From an uncultured Poribacteria bacterium (GTDB lineage: Bacteria > Poribacteria > WGA-4E > PCPOR2b), in the NCBI GenBank assembly GCA_958296125.1, contig OY282444.1:4759266-4823265 (forward strand): a stretch of DNA of 64,000 nucleotides, in the 5' to 3' direction. Positions 16,277-23,986 of the stretch are shown piece by piece. The notes beneath the pieces were generated by a model. The model ran no database searches. It saw only the letters and a list, made by a program, of their open reading frames with translations, and had not been told where the DNA came from. The position numbers and the translations under genes are program-made. Each line of letters starts with the position of its first letter. Within the stretch, counting starts at the first letter, position 1.

Positions 16277-17365
16277 ATGAAAATTGGTATTGTTGGCCTT
16301 CCTTATGTCGGGAAAACCTCCCTTTTCAATGCCCTGACACAATCCGAAGCAGAAACAGGGACTTACGCCGCTAAAAAGGGATGGAACATCGGGTCGGTAA
16401 AAGTCCCCGACGAGCGGTTAGCGGCGTTAGCAGGGATATTCAACCCAAAGAAGGTTACTCCAACAAGCATTGATTATGTAGATGTCCCCGGCGTTGCCAA
16501 GGGTGATATTGCACGCGAAGGATTGGAAGCGAGCGTCATCGCTGAACTCCGCGAGGTTGACGCACTCGCCCATATCGTCCGTGTATTTGAAGATGATGCT
16601 GTGCCGCACGTTGATGGCGATGTAGACCCAAAGCGGGATAGCGAAACGATTGACATTGAGCTCGCCTTTGCGGATTTGGGGATTATTGACAATCGATTAG
16701 ATCGGCTCAGTCGGGAGCTTCGGACACAAAAAATTCCAGCGTTAGAGCATGAGCGTGTGGTGTTGGAACGGTGTAAGGACACACTCGAAGGGGGCACCGC
16801 CATTCGAGAGCTGCCGCTTTCCCCTGAAGATGAGCGGGCGATACGCGGTTACGGATTCTTGACGCAAAAGCCGCTGTTATTGATTCTCAATATTGGCGAA
16901 GCTGAGTTGGATAGCGCAGAAGCGAGACGTGCCAGTTTTGCGGAGTACGCACAAACACGGCAGATTGAAATTATCACACTTTCCGCAAGCTTGGAGATGG
17001 AGATTGCGCGGCTGGACGCAGAGGATGCAGAAATTTTCCGAGCTGAAATGGGACTCAACGCATCCGCACCGGCACGAGTGATTGAGGCTTCGTATCGCAC
17101 GCTTGAACTGATAACCTTCTTCACCATCGTTTCGGATCAGCTGCAGGCTTGGACGCTCAAAAACGGGATGACCGCCCTTGATGCGGCAGCGGCAATCCAT
17201 ACAGACATGGCGCGGGGGTTTATTCGGGCGGAAACCATCCACTGGGCGGATTTGGTGGATTGTGGGGGCTTAACAAAAGCGCGGGACGACGGGTTGTTAC
17301 GGCTTGAAGGGAAAGACTATACTGTATCAGATGGTGATGTATTGACGATACGATTTAACGTTTAG
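16277..17365 (+). CDS. ychF: YchF/Obg-family P-loop nucleotidase (divergent)
   Basis: 362 residues, the usual YchF length. Family features are NIGSVKVPDERLAAL after the G domain start, a coiled-coil insert, and the C-terminal TGS-like DUF933 region (AAAIHTDMARGFIRAE, then DYTVSDGDVLTIRFNV). YchF binds ribosomes and hydrolyses ATP. This copy is unusual: the P-loop is GLPYVGKTS where YchF normally has GLPNVGKST, the switch II region is DVPGVAKG rather than the common DIAGLVKG, and the G4 region is NIGE. The long intergenic repeat lies just upstream. Nucleotide choice is therefore uncertain; it may be a paralogue rather than the housekeeping copy. Confidence 0.82.
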   Translation: MKIGIVGLPYVGKTSLFNALTQSEAETGTYAAKKGWNIGSVKVPDERLAALAGIFNPKKVTPTSIDYVDVPGVAKGDIAREGLEASVIAELREVDALAHIVRVFEDDAVPHVDGDVDPKRDSETIDIELAFADLGIIDNRLDRLSRELRTQKIPALEHERVVLERCKDTLEGGTAIRELPLSPEDERAIRGYGFLTQKPLLLILNIGEAELDSAEARRASFAEYAQTRQIEIITLSASLEMEIARLDAEDAEIFRAEMGLNASAPARVIEASYRTLELITFFTIVSDQLQAWTLKNGMTALDAAAAIHTDMARGFIRAETIHWADLVDCGGLTKARDDGLLRLEGKDYTVSDGDVLTIRFNV

Positions 17366-17369
17366 GAGC

Positions 17370-17852
17370 TTAGGACTCCTTGACATATAAGACACCATCT
17401 TCCACTTTAACAGGTAATTTTTCTATCGGCTGGGGCGGTGGACCGGCAACGACATTTCCCGCGCTGTCGAACACCCCACCGTGGCAGGGACAGAAGAACT
17501 GATCCCTCCCCTCATCCCATCGCACAAGGCAGCCAAGATGGGAGCAGACACGCGAATAGACCACAAAATTTCCATCCCCCTGATCTGTCACATAGACAGA
17601 GCGTTTTTTATTAGTCTCAACCCAACCATCTTTGGCTTGAAAGACGTAGTTGATTTTTTTATAGCGACTCCCCTTCAGCAGATCGACGATACCGAGATCT
17701 ACCCATTTTTTTGATACTTTCCTGAAAGCGGGTGAAATGGCGAACCCTATCAACGGCACAGCCATCGCTAGGCTGATTAGACCGCCGATAACTGCCATAC
17801 ACGCCTTAAAAAATGTGCGCCGTTTCTGCCTTTCATCAGGGCCGTTTATCAT
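17370..17852 (-). CDS. Rieske [2Fe-2S] protein, Tat-exported
   Basis: 160 residues. The N-terminus QKRRTFFKACMAVIGG is a twin-arginine signal/anchor. The cluster motifs are CSHLGC and CPCHGGVFD, with the GPPPQPIEKLPV ending of bc/bf-type Rieske proteins. Two Cys and two His ligands are intact. It should carry electrons at the outer face of the inner membrane. No cytochrome b gene is adjacent; instead an FMN-binding-like protein gene lies 11 bases upstream in the same direction, so the pair may form a dedicated redox unit. AGGAGG precedes the start by 8 bases. It ends 4 bases from the convergent ychF. Confidence 0.9.
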   Translation of the reverse strand: MINGPDERQKRRTFFKACMAVIGGLISLAMAVPLIGFAISPAFRKVSKKWVDLGIVDLLKGSRYKKINYVFQAKDGWVETNKKRSVYVTDQGDGNFVVYSRVCSHLGCLVRWDEGRDQFFCPCHGGVFDSAGNVVAGPPPQPIEKLPVKVEDGVLYVKES

Positions 17853-17863
17853 ACCAAGTCCTC

Positions 17864-18820
17864 CTAATTTAAATCCTCATCCAGTTCAACCTCCTCCACG
17901 CTGAAGCGGAGATGTACCTTGTTGACCAAATCGATGACCTCCTGCCACTGTTTTTGGGTTCTCTCAGAAATCCCCTCGGTTGCGAGGGTTTGGGTAAATT
18001 CATGAATAGTATCGTGGAACTGTTCCCGAAAGTAGGTATATTCCTCTGTGTTGTTTGGGTTCTTCGGCGGCTCAAAATCGGCGATTAATTCGGCGTGCTT
18101 CCCAAGCTGTTTTGCCGCTTTCACTGCTGCTTCTTTATCCCGATTATCTCCCTTTTGGAAATACGCACGGATAAGGTCATATTCATCCTTCATCATAGCC
18201 ATGACCTCTTTTAAATCCTCCGGTTCAATGGTTTCTGGGGCATCTTCCTCAGCTTTTGCTGGTCTTTTCAGAAACAGGGCATAACTGATCGCAAGGGTCT
18301 TTTTCGGCATGAGTGCGACAGCTTGGGAGGCTACCTGCGCCCCGGCAAGTGGTTCAATATCTTCACCGACTTTGAATTTATCATCGATTCCTTTACCATT
18401 AAACTGTTGGAGGAATTCATCGTTAGCAACCCCAGCGACTTCGCTGTGTTTATGGATATCGACTTTGACCACCTTTCCCGTCATATCCAGTCCTACGCCG
18501 CCGCTGATGACACCGTTGGGCCCTTTAACCTCTAGCAACAGAGCTAACCCGATCGGCTTCTTATTCTCGTTGAAAGCGATGTAGAATGTCGGTTTAAGGT
18601 CTTTGGGATGCAGCTTCGTTCCGATTTCCGCCTCGATGGAAGCGACTTTTTCGGGTGTTAAATCCGCTTTTTTTTCTGTGAAGCTCTTCGCATTTGGAAA
18701 AATGGACACCAATTTCTCACGGGGCAGGGTCGTCTCCTCCGCCCATGTGATAGCGAATGGTAAGACAATTAACCCACTTAAAAGGACAATTCGGCAAAAT
18801 GCAACGGCTTTGAATTTCAT
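17864..18820 (-). CDS. Secreted FMN-binding-domain-like protein with helical C-terminus
   Basis: 318 residues with a signal peptide (hydrophobic about 10-27, cut near WAEE). Residues about 90-180 resemble the periplasmic FMN-binding fold of RnfG/NqrC (GVISGGVGLDMTGKVVKVDI, HSEVAG, FLQQFNGK). The usual covalent flavin site, an SGAT-type Thr, reads LAGAQVASQAV here, so the Thr is Gln and covalent attachment is doubtful. The C-terminal 110 residues form helices (KDEYDLIRAYFQKGD, EYTYFREQFHDTIHEF) reminiscent of a cytochrome c' bundle but with no CXXCH. GGGAGA supports the start. It is co-oriented with the Rieske gene 11 bases downstream. The exact function is unknown. Confidence 0.65.
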   Translation of the reverse strand: MKFKAVAFCRIVLLSGLIVLPFAITWAEETTLPREKLVSIFPNAKSFTEKKADLTPEKVASIEAEIGTKLHPKDLKPTFYIAFNENKKPIGLALLLEVKGPNGVISGGVGLDMTGKVVKVDIHKHSEVAGVANDEFLQQFNGKGIDDKFKVGEDIEPLAGAQVASQAVALMPKKTLAISYALFLKRPAKAEEDAPETIEPEDLKEVMAMMKDEYDLIRAYFQKGDNRDKEAAVKAAKQLGKHAELIADFEPPKNPNNTEEYTYFREQFHDTIHEFTQTLATEGISERTQKQWQEVIDLVNKVHLRFSVEEVELDEDLN

Positions 18821-18903
18821 CGATTTTTCTCCCTCGCAAACTATTTTTGTATGTCAGTATAACTGACACAGATAACAGCTGTCAAGACAATCAAGGAAAA
18901 ATT

Positions 18904-19024
18904 AGGGCTATTTAATTTTCGGGTTTTTGACCGATCTTGGCAGCTCGTCCGTTCCAGTATGGCCCCCCTCCCCCCGCCCCGATAGATCGGGATGAAGACA
19001 CTTGCGGGGGGATTAAGGGGGGTA
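18904..19024. repeat. Dispersed C/G-rich palindromic repeat, copy 2
   Basis: Nearly identical to the 16.1-kb copy over about 120 bases in the same orientation: flank GGGCTATTTAATTTTCGG, then TCGTCCGTTCCAGT, the C-runs, CCCCGATAGATCGGGATG and the G-runs. It separates the copper-type operon from the FMN-binding/Rieske pair. A false ORF across it encodes APIDRDEDTCGGIKGG. Confidence 0.85.
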
Positions 19025-19060
19025 GACTATCGCTGCGAAAATTGAATCAATCCTGCTCTC

Positions 19061-20398
19061 TTAACTTAGACCTACTTTTCCCAGATCACGACGAAGTTCA
19101 TCTGCCGAGGCAACCGCTGCGACTGTGCCCGGGGGATGTTTATACCACCCCGGATCGTCATAGCTGGCAAGCTGTTCCCGAACCTTTAGGATGGTAAACA
19201 TACCACCCATTGTGATGTAATCGAACGGGCCCCGTGCACCGACCATGGGGATGCTATTCTTTGGCACCGCCATGTGTCCTGCTTCGACGTGAATCCCGTG
19301 TTCCCCCATACCGTGTTCGCCCATTGTCATATATGCAGGCAGCAAGCGACGAATTTTTTGATCGAACTCACCTTTCTGAACGCCCACCACATTTGGGAAA
19401 TCGTGTCCCATCTGATTCATGACGTGATGGGTCATGTGGCAGTGGACCGCCCAATCCCCCGGTTCACTGGCGACAAACTCAATATCCTGCGTATCGCCGA
19501 CAGGGACAAGGAGGGTGCTAGCGGGTTGCTGCGCTGAAACGGGGATGTTGCCTCCGTTGGTTGCGGTAATCTTGAAGTAGTGTCCGTGCAGGTGAATTGA
19601 ATGATGGTCCATCGCCGAGAGATTCCCAAGGCGAATCCGCACCCGATCCCCCATTTTGGAGACCAACGGCTCGGTTCCGGGATAACATCTCGCGTTCATC
19701 GTTAGAACGTTGAAGTCTGTCATCTCGTTGGGATTAGGAGTAGATGTTCCCGGATCAATCCGCCACTCACTTAACAGAATAGCAAAGTCTCGATCTACCT
19801 GGTAATCAGGCGAGGCTTTTCTGGGATGGAAAATGAGCATTCCCATCATGCCCATCGCCATCTGCGTCATTTCGTCATGGTGGGAATGGTACATATAGGT
19901 CCCCGATTGGCGCACCGTCCACTCGTATTTGAAGGTCTCGCCCGGTTGAATAGCGCGCTGGGTTAATCCCCCGACCCCATCCATCCCATTCGGGAGAAAG
20001 GCACCGTGCCAGTGAACAGACGTGGGTGCTTTAAGTTTATTGGTGACGTAGATGCGGATCCGGTCGCCCTCCACCGCCTCGATGGTTGGACCGTGAACCT
20101 GTTTGTTGTAACCCCAACACTTCGCCTTCAAACCGGGAGCGAAGTTGTGCCATACCTCCTCAGCGACCAAGTGAAAGACTTTGATGCCATCAACAACCTT
20201 CCACGGTAAAGCGGAACCATTGGGCGTGATGACCGGCGTATAGTCCTTATCGGGCAGCCCTGGTGCCAACGCGGTCCGTTGCGCGGTGCCAGCGTAAGAT
20301 TTCTCCCATTGGGACTCTGTCGCGTTGGATTTAGCCGCTCCCAGAGCGACGGCACCGCCAGCCAGTGCCCCTGTTTTCAGCATATCTCTACGATTCAT
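19061..20398 (-). CDS. Multicopper oxidase, Tat-exported
   Basis: 445 residues from the ATG at 20398; GGAGGG in the last codons of tolC supports this start over one 7 codons upstream. The N-terminus MNRRDMLKTGALAGG is a twin-arginine signal. Copper ligands appear in order: HWHGAFLPNG, HSHHDEM, HSIHLHGHYF and HCHMTHHVMNQM (the last gives the type 1 Cys-His-Met set). All four motifs are intact. Members oxidise Cu(I), phenols or metal ions in the periplasm. Its operon partners (TolC channel, DUF3347 lipoprotein, Cys/His-rich protein) point to copper tolerance. It ends before the intergenic palindromic repeat. Confidence 0.9.
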   Translation of the reverse strand: MNRRDMLKTGALAGGAVALGAAKSNATESQWEKSYAGTAQRTALAPGLPDKDYTPVITPNGSALPWKVVDGIKVFHLVAEEVWHNFAPGLKAKCWGYNKQVHGPTIEAVEGDRIRIYVTNKLKAPTSVHWHGAFLPNGMDGVGGLTQRAIQPGETFKYEWTVRQSGTYMYHSHHDEMTQMAMGMMGMLIFHPRKASPDYQVDRDFAILLSEWRIDPGTSTPNPNEMTDFNVLTMNARCYPGTEPLVSKMGDRVRIRLGNLSAMDHHSIHLHGHYFKITATNGGNIPVSAQQPASTLLVPVGDTQDIEFVASEPGDWAVHCHMTHHVMNQMGHDFPNVVGVQKGEFDQKIRRLLPAYMTMGEHGMGEHGIHVEAGHMAVPKNSIPMVGARGPFDYITMGGMFTILKVREQLASYDDPGWYKHPPGTVAAVASADELRRDLGKVGLS

Positions 20399-20399
20399 T

Positions 20400-21860
20400 T
20401 TAGTGCCCTCCTTCTGCACCTACACTATTGTGATCTTTAACAGCACTGTTCTCTTGCGATAGGGAGGTGTCTACCCGTGCCTCCAAGCCGAGCCGGCCGT
20501 TGAGAATCTGATCGAACGCTGCCCGTGCAACATGATAATTGTAGAGTGCTTGGATGTAATCTCGACCGGCATCAATCTGCTGTTGTTTCGCCAGTAACAG
20601 TTGCGGTGTCCCCACCTGCATGGCATTATACTGTAGTTGGACCTGTTCGAGAATCTTCTCTTGGAGTGGAAGTATCTCGTTCTGATAGGCCAATGCGGTC
20701 TGTCGAGCAGTCAGTAGGCGATGTCGCGCGGCGCGAACCAAGGAACGAATCTCAACCGCCAGCGCGTGGTATTCCCACTGCCGACGGCGCAACTCTGCCG
20801 CTGCCGCCGCTCGCTGACCCTGATTCCGATCGAAAAGTGGAATCTCAAACCCCAATACGGGTCCGGCTTTCCAGTCCCCTTCTTCATACTCAAGCTCGCC
20901 ACCAATCTCCAAGCGCGGCACGAGTGACATTGCTTCGATCACACCGAGTTGTTTCCCAATAGATACAATGCCTTCCCGTGCCATGGCGAGATCTATGCTG
21001 TTTTCAATGGCAACTTTCTCAACGTTATCAAGTTTCAGCGGTTCTGCTGGGATGTCCGGTAGCCGAGATTCAACGGTCCAAGTTGTATCCTTGCCCCACA
21101 GTCCCATCAACCGATTGAGTTGTTCGCGGCTTTCGGCCAGGGTGACCTCTGCGACAGCGAGTGCTAGTTTTGAACCCTCATAAAGGGCGCGCTGCAGAAA
21201 CAAATCTAGCTCTGGGATATTCCCAGCTTCGTGAAGGTGGCTAGCAAAGTCGTATCCCGCTTGAGTTGCCAGAACAACCTGACGGAACATCTCCAACATC
21301 TGCTTTTCAGCCTGAACGCGATAAAACGCCATGCGTGTCTGTCCTGCTAAATCCATCACCGCAGCGGTCACGCGGAGTTTTGCTGTCTCGAACTCCGATT
21401 TTGCAACTGACTTTCGCATCGACCCATACAGCAGCGAGAGGAAATCCATCTCAATCTCGAAGGTGTAGGTGTCGTGAGCGGGCTGCGCTGTCGCTGTATC
21501 TACGGGGAGACCAAACGTCGCGCCTCCATGAAAAGCAGGATTCGAGATAGAACCGGCATCAACGACAGCGGCGTATGCGATGCCGATTTCCTCGTAGGTT
21601 GCCTGTAGGCGACGGTTATTCAACAGCGCAATTTGCACAGTAGTATCGGCAACCAGCGGCCTACCCAGCAGCTCTTTAATCGTATGCGCTACTTCATCAG
21701 CTGGATTCGCGCTCGTATTCCAGTGAATAGGGAAGCCGATGCGTTTATCTACCTGCTGCTGGACTTCGCTAAAAGCCGCTTTTTTCGACACACCGGCGCA
21801 ACCGGCTAGGATGAAGAACGCCGCGAAAAATAACGCGGCGTATCTCATTTTTTCGTTCAT
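20400..21860 (-). CDS. TolC/CusC-type outer-membrane efflux lipoprotein
   Basis: 486 residues. The signal peptide ends in the lipobox LAGCAG (Cys at about 21). The rest is the long helical two-repeat pattern of OEP proteins (LLNNRRLQATYEEIGIAYA, LAMAREGIVSIGKQLGVIEA, PLFDRNQGQRAAAAAELRR, YNAMQVGTPQLLLAKQQQ). It should form the outer-membrane exit duct of a tripartite pump. GAGGAG precedes the start. The stop is one base from the multicopper oxidase start, so the two are coupled. Notably no RND pump (CusA) or adaptor (CusB) gene is in this operon. Confidence 0.9.
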   Translation of the reverse strand: MNEKMRYAALFFAAFFILAGCAGVSKKAAFSEVQQQVDKRIGFPIHWNTSANPADEVAHTIKELLGRPLVADTTVQIALLNNRRLQATYEEIGIAYAAVVDAGSISNPAFHGGATFGLPVDTATAQPAHDTYTFEIEMDFLSLLYGSMRKSVAKSEFETAKLRVTAAVMDLAGQTRMAFYRVQAEKQMLEMFRQVVLATQAGYDFASHLHEAGNIPELDLFLQRALYEGSKLALAVAEVTLAESREQLNRLMGLWGKDTTWTVESRLPDIPAEPLKLDNVEKVAIENSIDLAMAREGIVSIGKQLGVIEAMSLVPRLEIGGELEYEEGDWKAGPVLGFEIPLFDRNQGQRAAAAAELRRRQWEYHALAVEIRSLVRAARHRLLTARQTALAYQNEILPLQEKILEQVQLQYNAMQVGTPQLLLAKQQQIDAGRDYIQALYNYHVARAAFDQILNGRLGLEARVDTSLSQENSAVKDHNSVGAEGGH

Positions 21861-21881
21861 TTGGCAAACTCCTCACCCATG

Positions 21882-22610
21882 TTAATGGCTATGCTTGTGC
21901 AGCTTCATGTCTTCCATATCGGACATGCCCGCACTTGAGGCAGCCATCTGCGTTTTCATTGTGTGACATCCGAGCATCGCACTCCCGAAATACGGGTTAC
22001 GAACAGACTCGCCAGTTTGCAGCCAAATCCCTGCTTCGGGAAAATTGGGTGCCATCCCGCACACATAGCTGTAGACTGGTTCCTCGTAATTCGTGGGCAC
22101 GCCCACAGCAGCGATAAAATGCTTGAAACTACTACTCAGGGCACCGTAAGCGATTCGAGCAGCTTTGAGGTCCGAGAGATCGCCAAGTTGATGTCCGGTG
22201 TCGTGGATGGTATTGGTATGGGATTCCTGAGCACTCCACAACTCGGCAGGGGCTTCGCCTTTGACGGTATGGAAGGCTTCAAGCATTACATGCGCCTTCG
22301 CATTGACATCTTCCATCGTATCGGACGCGAGTTGCTTCCCGATGGCGAGGTAGGCATCGAGCATCGTCCCCAATGCTTCCGTGCCATCGGGTGAGAGTTC
22401 CGCACTGCTATGACCGCCAGCCCCTTCGTGCATCTCTGCTGTCGGCATATTGTGGAGATCGGCAGATATCCCCTGTTGGGCGCTGGGATTTGCCGGATGG
22501 TCTTGTGAGGTGGTGAGATCAACGGTTTTGCTACCGCAGCCGATAGCTAGGAGTAAGAACAGCGTAATGAGTATGGGTAGAATTTGTTGATTGGAAACTC
22601 TGGATAACAT
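21882..22610 (-). CDS. DUF3347 copper-related lipoprotein
   Basis: 242 residues from the ATG at 22610, chosen because GGAGG lies 8 bases upstream; a longer frame would add 22 unlikely residues. The lipobox LLLAIGCGS gives a membrane-anchored protein. The body is the DUF3347 pattern, with VYSYVCGMAPNFPEAGIW and VRNPYFGSAMLGC near the C-terminus, where Cys, Met and His could bind metal. The tail MSDMEDMKLHKHSH is Met/His rich. DUF3347 is found fused to or beside CusB-type adaptors and copper proteins, matching the neighbours here. It probably acts as a periplasmic copper chaperone or sensor; that is inference. Confidence 0.75.
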   Translation of the reverse strand: MLSRVSNQQILPILITLFLLLAIGCGSKTVDLTTSQDHPANPSAQQGISADLHNMPTAEMHEGAGGHSSAELSPDGTEALGTMLDAYLAIGKQLASDTMEDVNAKAHVMLEAFHTVKGEAPAELWSAQESHTNTIHDTGHQLGDLSDLKAARIAYGALSSSFKHFIAAVGVPTNYEEPVYSYVCGMAPNFPEAGIWLQTGESVRNPYFGSAMLGCHTMKTQMAASSAGMSDMEDMKLHKHSH

Positions 22611-22733
22611 GAGAATAACCTCCGTTTTGAATGAACAATGATCAAAGATAGGATGGCGGCGTTGCGGCATGGACACGCGGAGACACCAACCAAGTATGAC
22701 TTGTCAAAGTTGGGAAAAGCGTATATGGGAAAA

Positions 22734-23198
22734 TTAGGCGAGCAGAAACGGAGGTGCCCGAGGAGAAAACTGCAGGGTGGGTGGATCTGTGTAGGGGGTG
22801 TAGGGGAAATAAAGATAAGTAGTGAAAGGAACGGAGCCGGAAGAAATTTTAGGAGTTGCGGGGATTAGGAGGACAAATGAGAATTTGTCTCTTTGTATTT
22901 GCGAGACAAGTTGAGGTTCGCTCGCTCCAAGCGATTCCCACCGACTGAAGCAACAATGCCCTCCTTCATCTCCTTGGTGTTCATGGGAAGAGGGTGGTTG
23001 ATTTTCAGGCTGACAACAAGTAGACTGGTTCGTTTCATCGGTGGTTTGTGTGCCAGTCAGATGCTGTTGATGAATCGAAATCTGATCGGATGTCGCACTT
23101 TCACTTGTTTCTCGGATCGCTGCACATTGTATCGGACAAATGAAGTAAACTGAGGCTATTGAGAGTAAAAAAAGCGCGCAAAGGTTTTTGAATTTCAT
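22734..23198 (-). CDS. Small secreted Cys/His-rich protein, first gene of the copper-type operon
   Basis: 154 residues from the ATG at 23198; GGAGAGGG lies about 7 bases upstream, while the 13-codon longer frame has no such site. A signal peptide (KNLCALFLLSIASVYFICP) is followed by a hydrophilic region with STCCQPENQPP, SSHEHQGDEGGHCCF and further polar text, giving two CC pairs and several His. The family is unknown to me, but short Cys/His-rich exported proteins commonly lead copper-resistance operons. A 123-base gap separates it from the DUF3347 gene. Metal binding is inferred from composition only. Confidence 0.6.
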   Translation of the reverse strand: MKFKNLCALFLLSIASVYFICPIQCAAIRETSESATSDQISIHQQHLTGTQTTDETNQSTCCQPENQPPSSHEHQGDEGGHCCFSRWESLGASEPQLVSQIQRDKFSFVLLIPATPKISSGSVPFTTYLYFPYTPYTDPPTLQFSPRAPPFLLA

Positions 23199-23263
23199 TG
23201 AATCGCCCTCTCCCATGCAATCATACGCTTGTGCCATGAGAACAATTACTGTTTATTATCCCC

Positions 23264-23294
23264 AGCTCCCGAAAGGGTCCAACCTTCGGAAGCT
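23264..23294. other. Hairpin at the 3' end of the acidic-protein gene
   Basis: AGCTCCCGAA (23264-23273) pairs with TTCGGAAGCT (23285-23294), 10 bp with one G-T wobble and an 11-base loop. It overlaps the stop of the acidic-protein gene. No T-run follows on either strand, so it is at best a weak or factor-dependent terminator. Confidence 0.45.
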
Positions 23295-23877
23295 AGGGTA
23301 ACTGCATATATTCTTCATCATCATCCTCAGCGGGGTAGATGTTGACATCCAATAAGGAGATTGAGTCGCCGACGTAGAAGGTCAACCAATTCCCGACCAA
23401 TTCGACCGACATCATCTCTTCATCTTCGTTCGTGTATTCGTGCAGCTCCGCATCGAACGTCTCCATTTCTTGAACATCTACAACGGTCAGCTGCGTCGGG
23501 ACAATCTCCTGACGAACGTATTCAACATCTTCGTCATCAAGGTCGGGGTAGTGAAGCGTAATCGTATCCGGAAGAGCCTCATCTAACTCATCCTCACCGT
23601 CGATAATCCACCGAGAGATTTCATACTCGTTCGTGCTTCCAATCCGATCCACCCCCAAAACCACAACTTCATCATCGTCCTCAAGCCGATACATATAGCG
23701 TAGCAAACTGTTGCTTTCATACTTCTTCCGCTCCGTCACCTCAAACGTGCGGGAAGCTGCTTCGCTCATTTCAAACGTAATCGGATCAGAAAGCTCAATC
23801 ATGCTTCCAAGCGGAATATCCAACAATTCGTGCCGCTGCGGTTGGTCATCTCTTGATTTGCGGCGAAATAGTTCCAT
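23293..23877 (-). CDS. Acidic protein of unknown function (weak DUF4178 resemblance)
   Basis: 194 residues, very rich in Asp and Glu (ends YPAEDDDEEYMQLP), no signal peptide and no membrane segment. The pattern LGSMIELSDPITFEM, FEVTERKKYESNS and YMYRLEDDDEVVVLGVDRI weakly recalls DUF4178 beta-rich domains; I would not insist on it. The 3' part is a second beta-rich stretch (VELVGNWLTFYVGDSI). It follows, in the same direction and 109 bases downstream, a strongly basic Ser/Arg-rich membrane protein. Opposite charges suggest the two could interact. Unknown role. Confidence 0.65.
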   Translation of the reverse strand: MELFRRKSRDDQPQRHELLDIPLGSMIELSDPITFEMSEAASRTFEVTERKKYESNSLLRYMYRLEDDDEVVVLGVDRIGSTNEYEISRWIIDGEDELDEALPDTITLHYPDLDDEDVEYVRQEIVPTQLTVVDVQEMETFDAELHEYTNEDEEMMSVELVGNWLTFYVGDSISLLDVNIYPAEDDDEEYMQLP

Positions 23878-23986
23878 TGCCTTTACCTCTACTTACATAA
23901 CGAGCGATCCGAAGATTTAGTTTATGCGTTGTGATCTATTGGTTTCTGGACAGCATCGGGGGTCCCACACAGCACTCCATACCGAT

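Noticed and set aside
18937-19197. 86-codon ORF beginning MAARPFQYGPPPPAP
   Set aside because: Its start is the intergenic palindromic repeat and the rest is antisense to the multicopper oxidase.
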